6,388 nt of DNA from positions 1 to 6,388 of the forward strand of contig CANQOZ010000070.1 in assembly GCA_947625585.1 (NCBI GenBank). Direction: 5' to 3'. How positions within the stretch are numbered: position 1 is the stretch's first letter; every line of letters begins with the position of its first letter. Source of the DNA: an uncultured Eubacteriaceae bacterium. GTDB taxonomy: Bacteria; Bacillota; Clostridia; Eubacteriales; Eubacteriaceae. Shown piece by piece: positions 5,359-6,388 of this stretch. The position numbers and the translations under genes are program-made. Under the pieces are notes generated by a model that was given only the letters and a program-made list of their open reading frames with translations, had not been told where the DNA came from and searched no databases.

Positions 5359-5742
5359 TTATTTAACTTCAACAGTACCGCCAACTTCTTCAATTTTGGT
5401 TTTGATTTCGTCAGCTTCTTCTTTAGAGACACCTTCCTTAATTGGTTTTGGTGCTTCGTCAACAACTGCTTTAGCTTCTTTAAGTCCTAAACCAGTAATT
5501 TCACGAACAGCTTTGATAACTTTGATCTTCTGATCGCCAATACCTGAAAGAATTACATCAAATTCTGTCTTTTCTTCTGCAGGAGCAGCTTCTGCACCAG
5601 GTGCAGCTGCAACACCAACAGCAGCTACTGGAGCAGCTGCGCTAACACCAAATTCGTCTTCTAAAGCTTTTACTAATTCATTTAGTTCTAGTACGGTTAA
5701 ACCTTTAACATCTTCAATTAATTGTGTAACTTTTTCACTCAT
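5359..5742 (-). CDS. rplL: 50S ribosomal protein L7/L12
   Basis: This is the stalk protein of the large ribosomal subunit. Its dimers bind L10 and recruit translation GTPases such as EF-G, EF-Tu and IF2. The N-terminal dimerisation helices (about 3-33, LTVLELNELVKALEDEFGV) are followed by an Ala/Pro/Glu-rich flexible hinge (34-58). The globular C-terminal domain has the conserved EFDVILSGIGDQKIKVIK (60-77) and LGLKEAKAVVDEAPKPIKEG (85-104). Its 127 residues are near the usual 120-128. The start ATG has AGGAG 6 nt upstream, and that site adjoins the rplJ stop codon 10 bp away, so the two are co-translated from one message. Higher output of L7/L12 than L10, known in bacteria, would fit this good ribosome binding site. 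Confidence 0.98.
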   Translation of the reverse strand: MSEKVTQLIEDVKGLTVLELNELVKALEDEFGVSAAAPVAAVGVAAAPGAEAAPAEEKTEFDVILSGIGDQKIKVIKAVREITGLGLKEAKAVVDEAPKPIKEGVSKEEADEIKTKIEEVGGTVEVK

Positions 5743-5752
5743 TTCAATACTC

Positions 5753-6283
5753 CTATGCTTCTTGTTCTTTTTGTTCTGCTATTTGGCCTAAAGCAATTGC
5801 TAATCCACGCATTGTTGCGCTTAATACACCGGCAAAACCGGCAATCGGTGCATTAAATCCACCAAGCACCTGTGCCTGTAAAACTTCCTTAGCTGGTAGT
5901 GCAGCTAGTGATTTTACTTCTTCAACGTCAACAGCATTACCATCAACGTATCCTGCTTTGATTTCTAAGTCTTTATGTTCTTTTGAGAAGTCATTTAAGA
6001 TCTTAGCAGGTGCAACTTCATCAACAAGAGATACAGCAATAGCTGTCGGGCCAACGAAAAATTCCGTTAATCCTTCAATTTCAGCTTGGTCTAAAGCTCT
6101 GCGAACCATTGTGTTTTTGTAAACTTTGTACTCAACATCGGATTCACGAGTTTGTTTACGCAGGTCATTTAATTCTTCAACATTTAAACCTCTATAGTCG
6201 ACTATTACTATGGATTTAGCATTTGAGAATTTTTCTGCGAGATCATTGACTAGCTGAATCTTAGCTTCTAGATTCGCTGGCAT
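5753..6283 (-). CDS. rplJ: 50S ribosomal protein L10
   Basis: L10 anchors L7/L12 dimers to 23S rRNA at the base of the stalk and also acts as autoregulator of its own operon. The N-terminal RNA-binding domain shows VDYRGLNVEELNDLRKQ (28-44), EYKVYKNTMVRRAL (51-64) and FVGPTAIAVS (76-85). The C-terminal helix that carries L7/L12 dimers follows (about 148-176, rich in Ala and ending in Glu/Lys). The 176 residues are normal. ATG at 6283 has a perfect AGGAGG upstream. It is preceded by an attenuator leader and followed directly by rplL. Confidence 0.98.
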   Translation of the reverse strand: MPANLEAKIQLVNDLAEKFSNAKSIVIVDYRGLNVEELNDLRKQTRESDVEYKVYKNTMVRRALDQAEIEGLTEFFVGPTAIAVSLVDEVAPAKILNDFSKEHKDLEIKAGYVDGNAVDVEEVKSLAALPAKEVLQAQVLGGFNAPIAGFAGVLSATMRGLAIALGQIAEQKEQEA

Positions 6284-6303
6284 AAATCCTCCTGAAATAA
6301 CAT

Positions 6304-6337
6304 AAAAAAATCCTCTTCATCCAAAAGATAAAGAGGA
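6304..6337 (-). terminator. Attenuator terminator in the rplJ leader
   Basis: On the minus strand TCCTCTT (6337-6331) pairs with AAGAGGA (6317-6311). After an A/C mismatch, ATC/GAT pairs inside the loop, and seven T follow (to 6304). It lies about 20 nt before the rplJ start codon, so it must be bypassed for expression. Confidence 0.85.
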
Positions 6338-6388
6338 ATAAATAGCATAGTTATATATTTATTTCTCAACCTCGGTAGGATTCTTATA
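6304..6388 (-). promoter_or_regulatory. Ribosomal protein L10 leader (attenuation switch), partial at window edge
   Basis: The leader of the rplJL message contains the conserved-looking CCTACCGAGG (6382-6373) and two mutually exclusive hairpins. An antiterminator pairs GAGAAATAAAT (6367-6357) with ATTTATTCCTC (6343-6333), 10 of 11 positions. It would sequester the 5' arm of the terminator at 6337-6304. In Bacillus subtilis, L10(L12)4 binding to such a leader favours termination when protein is in excess; I infer the same here. The 5' end and promoter lie beyond the window. Confidence 0.8.

Overview
This 6.4 kb window looks like a chromosomal segment of a low-GC Firmicutes-type bacterium. The reasons are AT-rich intergenic DNA, strong AGGAGG-type ribosome binding sites, Rho-independent terminators, a classical rplJ-rplL pair behind an attenuator leader, and a short archaeal/eukaryote-like prolyl-tRNA synthetase. 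An anaerobic lineage such as Clostridia or Halanaerobiales is plausible, but that is a guess from protein flavour only.

Right half (about 3.5-6.4 kb, core genome). Reading leftward on the minus strand are an L10-type leader with a visible terminator/antiterminator switch, rplJ (L10), rplL (L7/L12), a strong terminator and then proS. The terminator is squeezed into the 42 bp between rplL and proS. The usual rpoB is not behind rplL. A plus-strand gene for a small MazG-like nucleotide pyrophosphohydrolase, with an apparently damaged metal site, converges on proS over a shared bidirectional terminator.

Middle (about 1.8-3.3 kb). A 509-residue minus-strand gene encodes a protein with an LPD1-like region and an HExxH zincin-like motif. 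This architecture is best known from large polyvalent proteins of phages and conjugative elements, but here it stands alone.

Left part (about 0-1.6 kb, accessory DNA). Two tandem copies of a small module sit exactly 875 bp apart. Each copy has a 60-residue acidic protein overlapping a GNAT acetyltransferase reading frame, an arrangement like a toxin-antitoxin pair. In the upstream copy the acetyltransferase is intact (about 186 aa) but appears to start at ATT. Its perfect Shine-Dalgarno lies inside the small gene, and no ATG, GTG or TTG occurs in frame before codon 72. In the downstream copy the small protein is intact, but the acetyltransferase is a remnant broken by stop codons. Both copies carry an inverted repeat at exactly the same distance upstream of the small gene. 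The left edge holds a 93-residue frame that may be the tail of a Rpn/transposase-like protein.

The most interesting feature is the duplicated small-protein/GNAT module, with its apparent non-canonical start and the one-sided decay of the second acetyltransferase.
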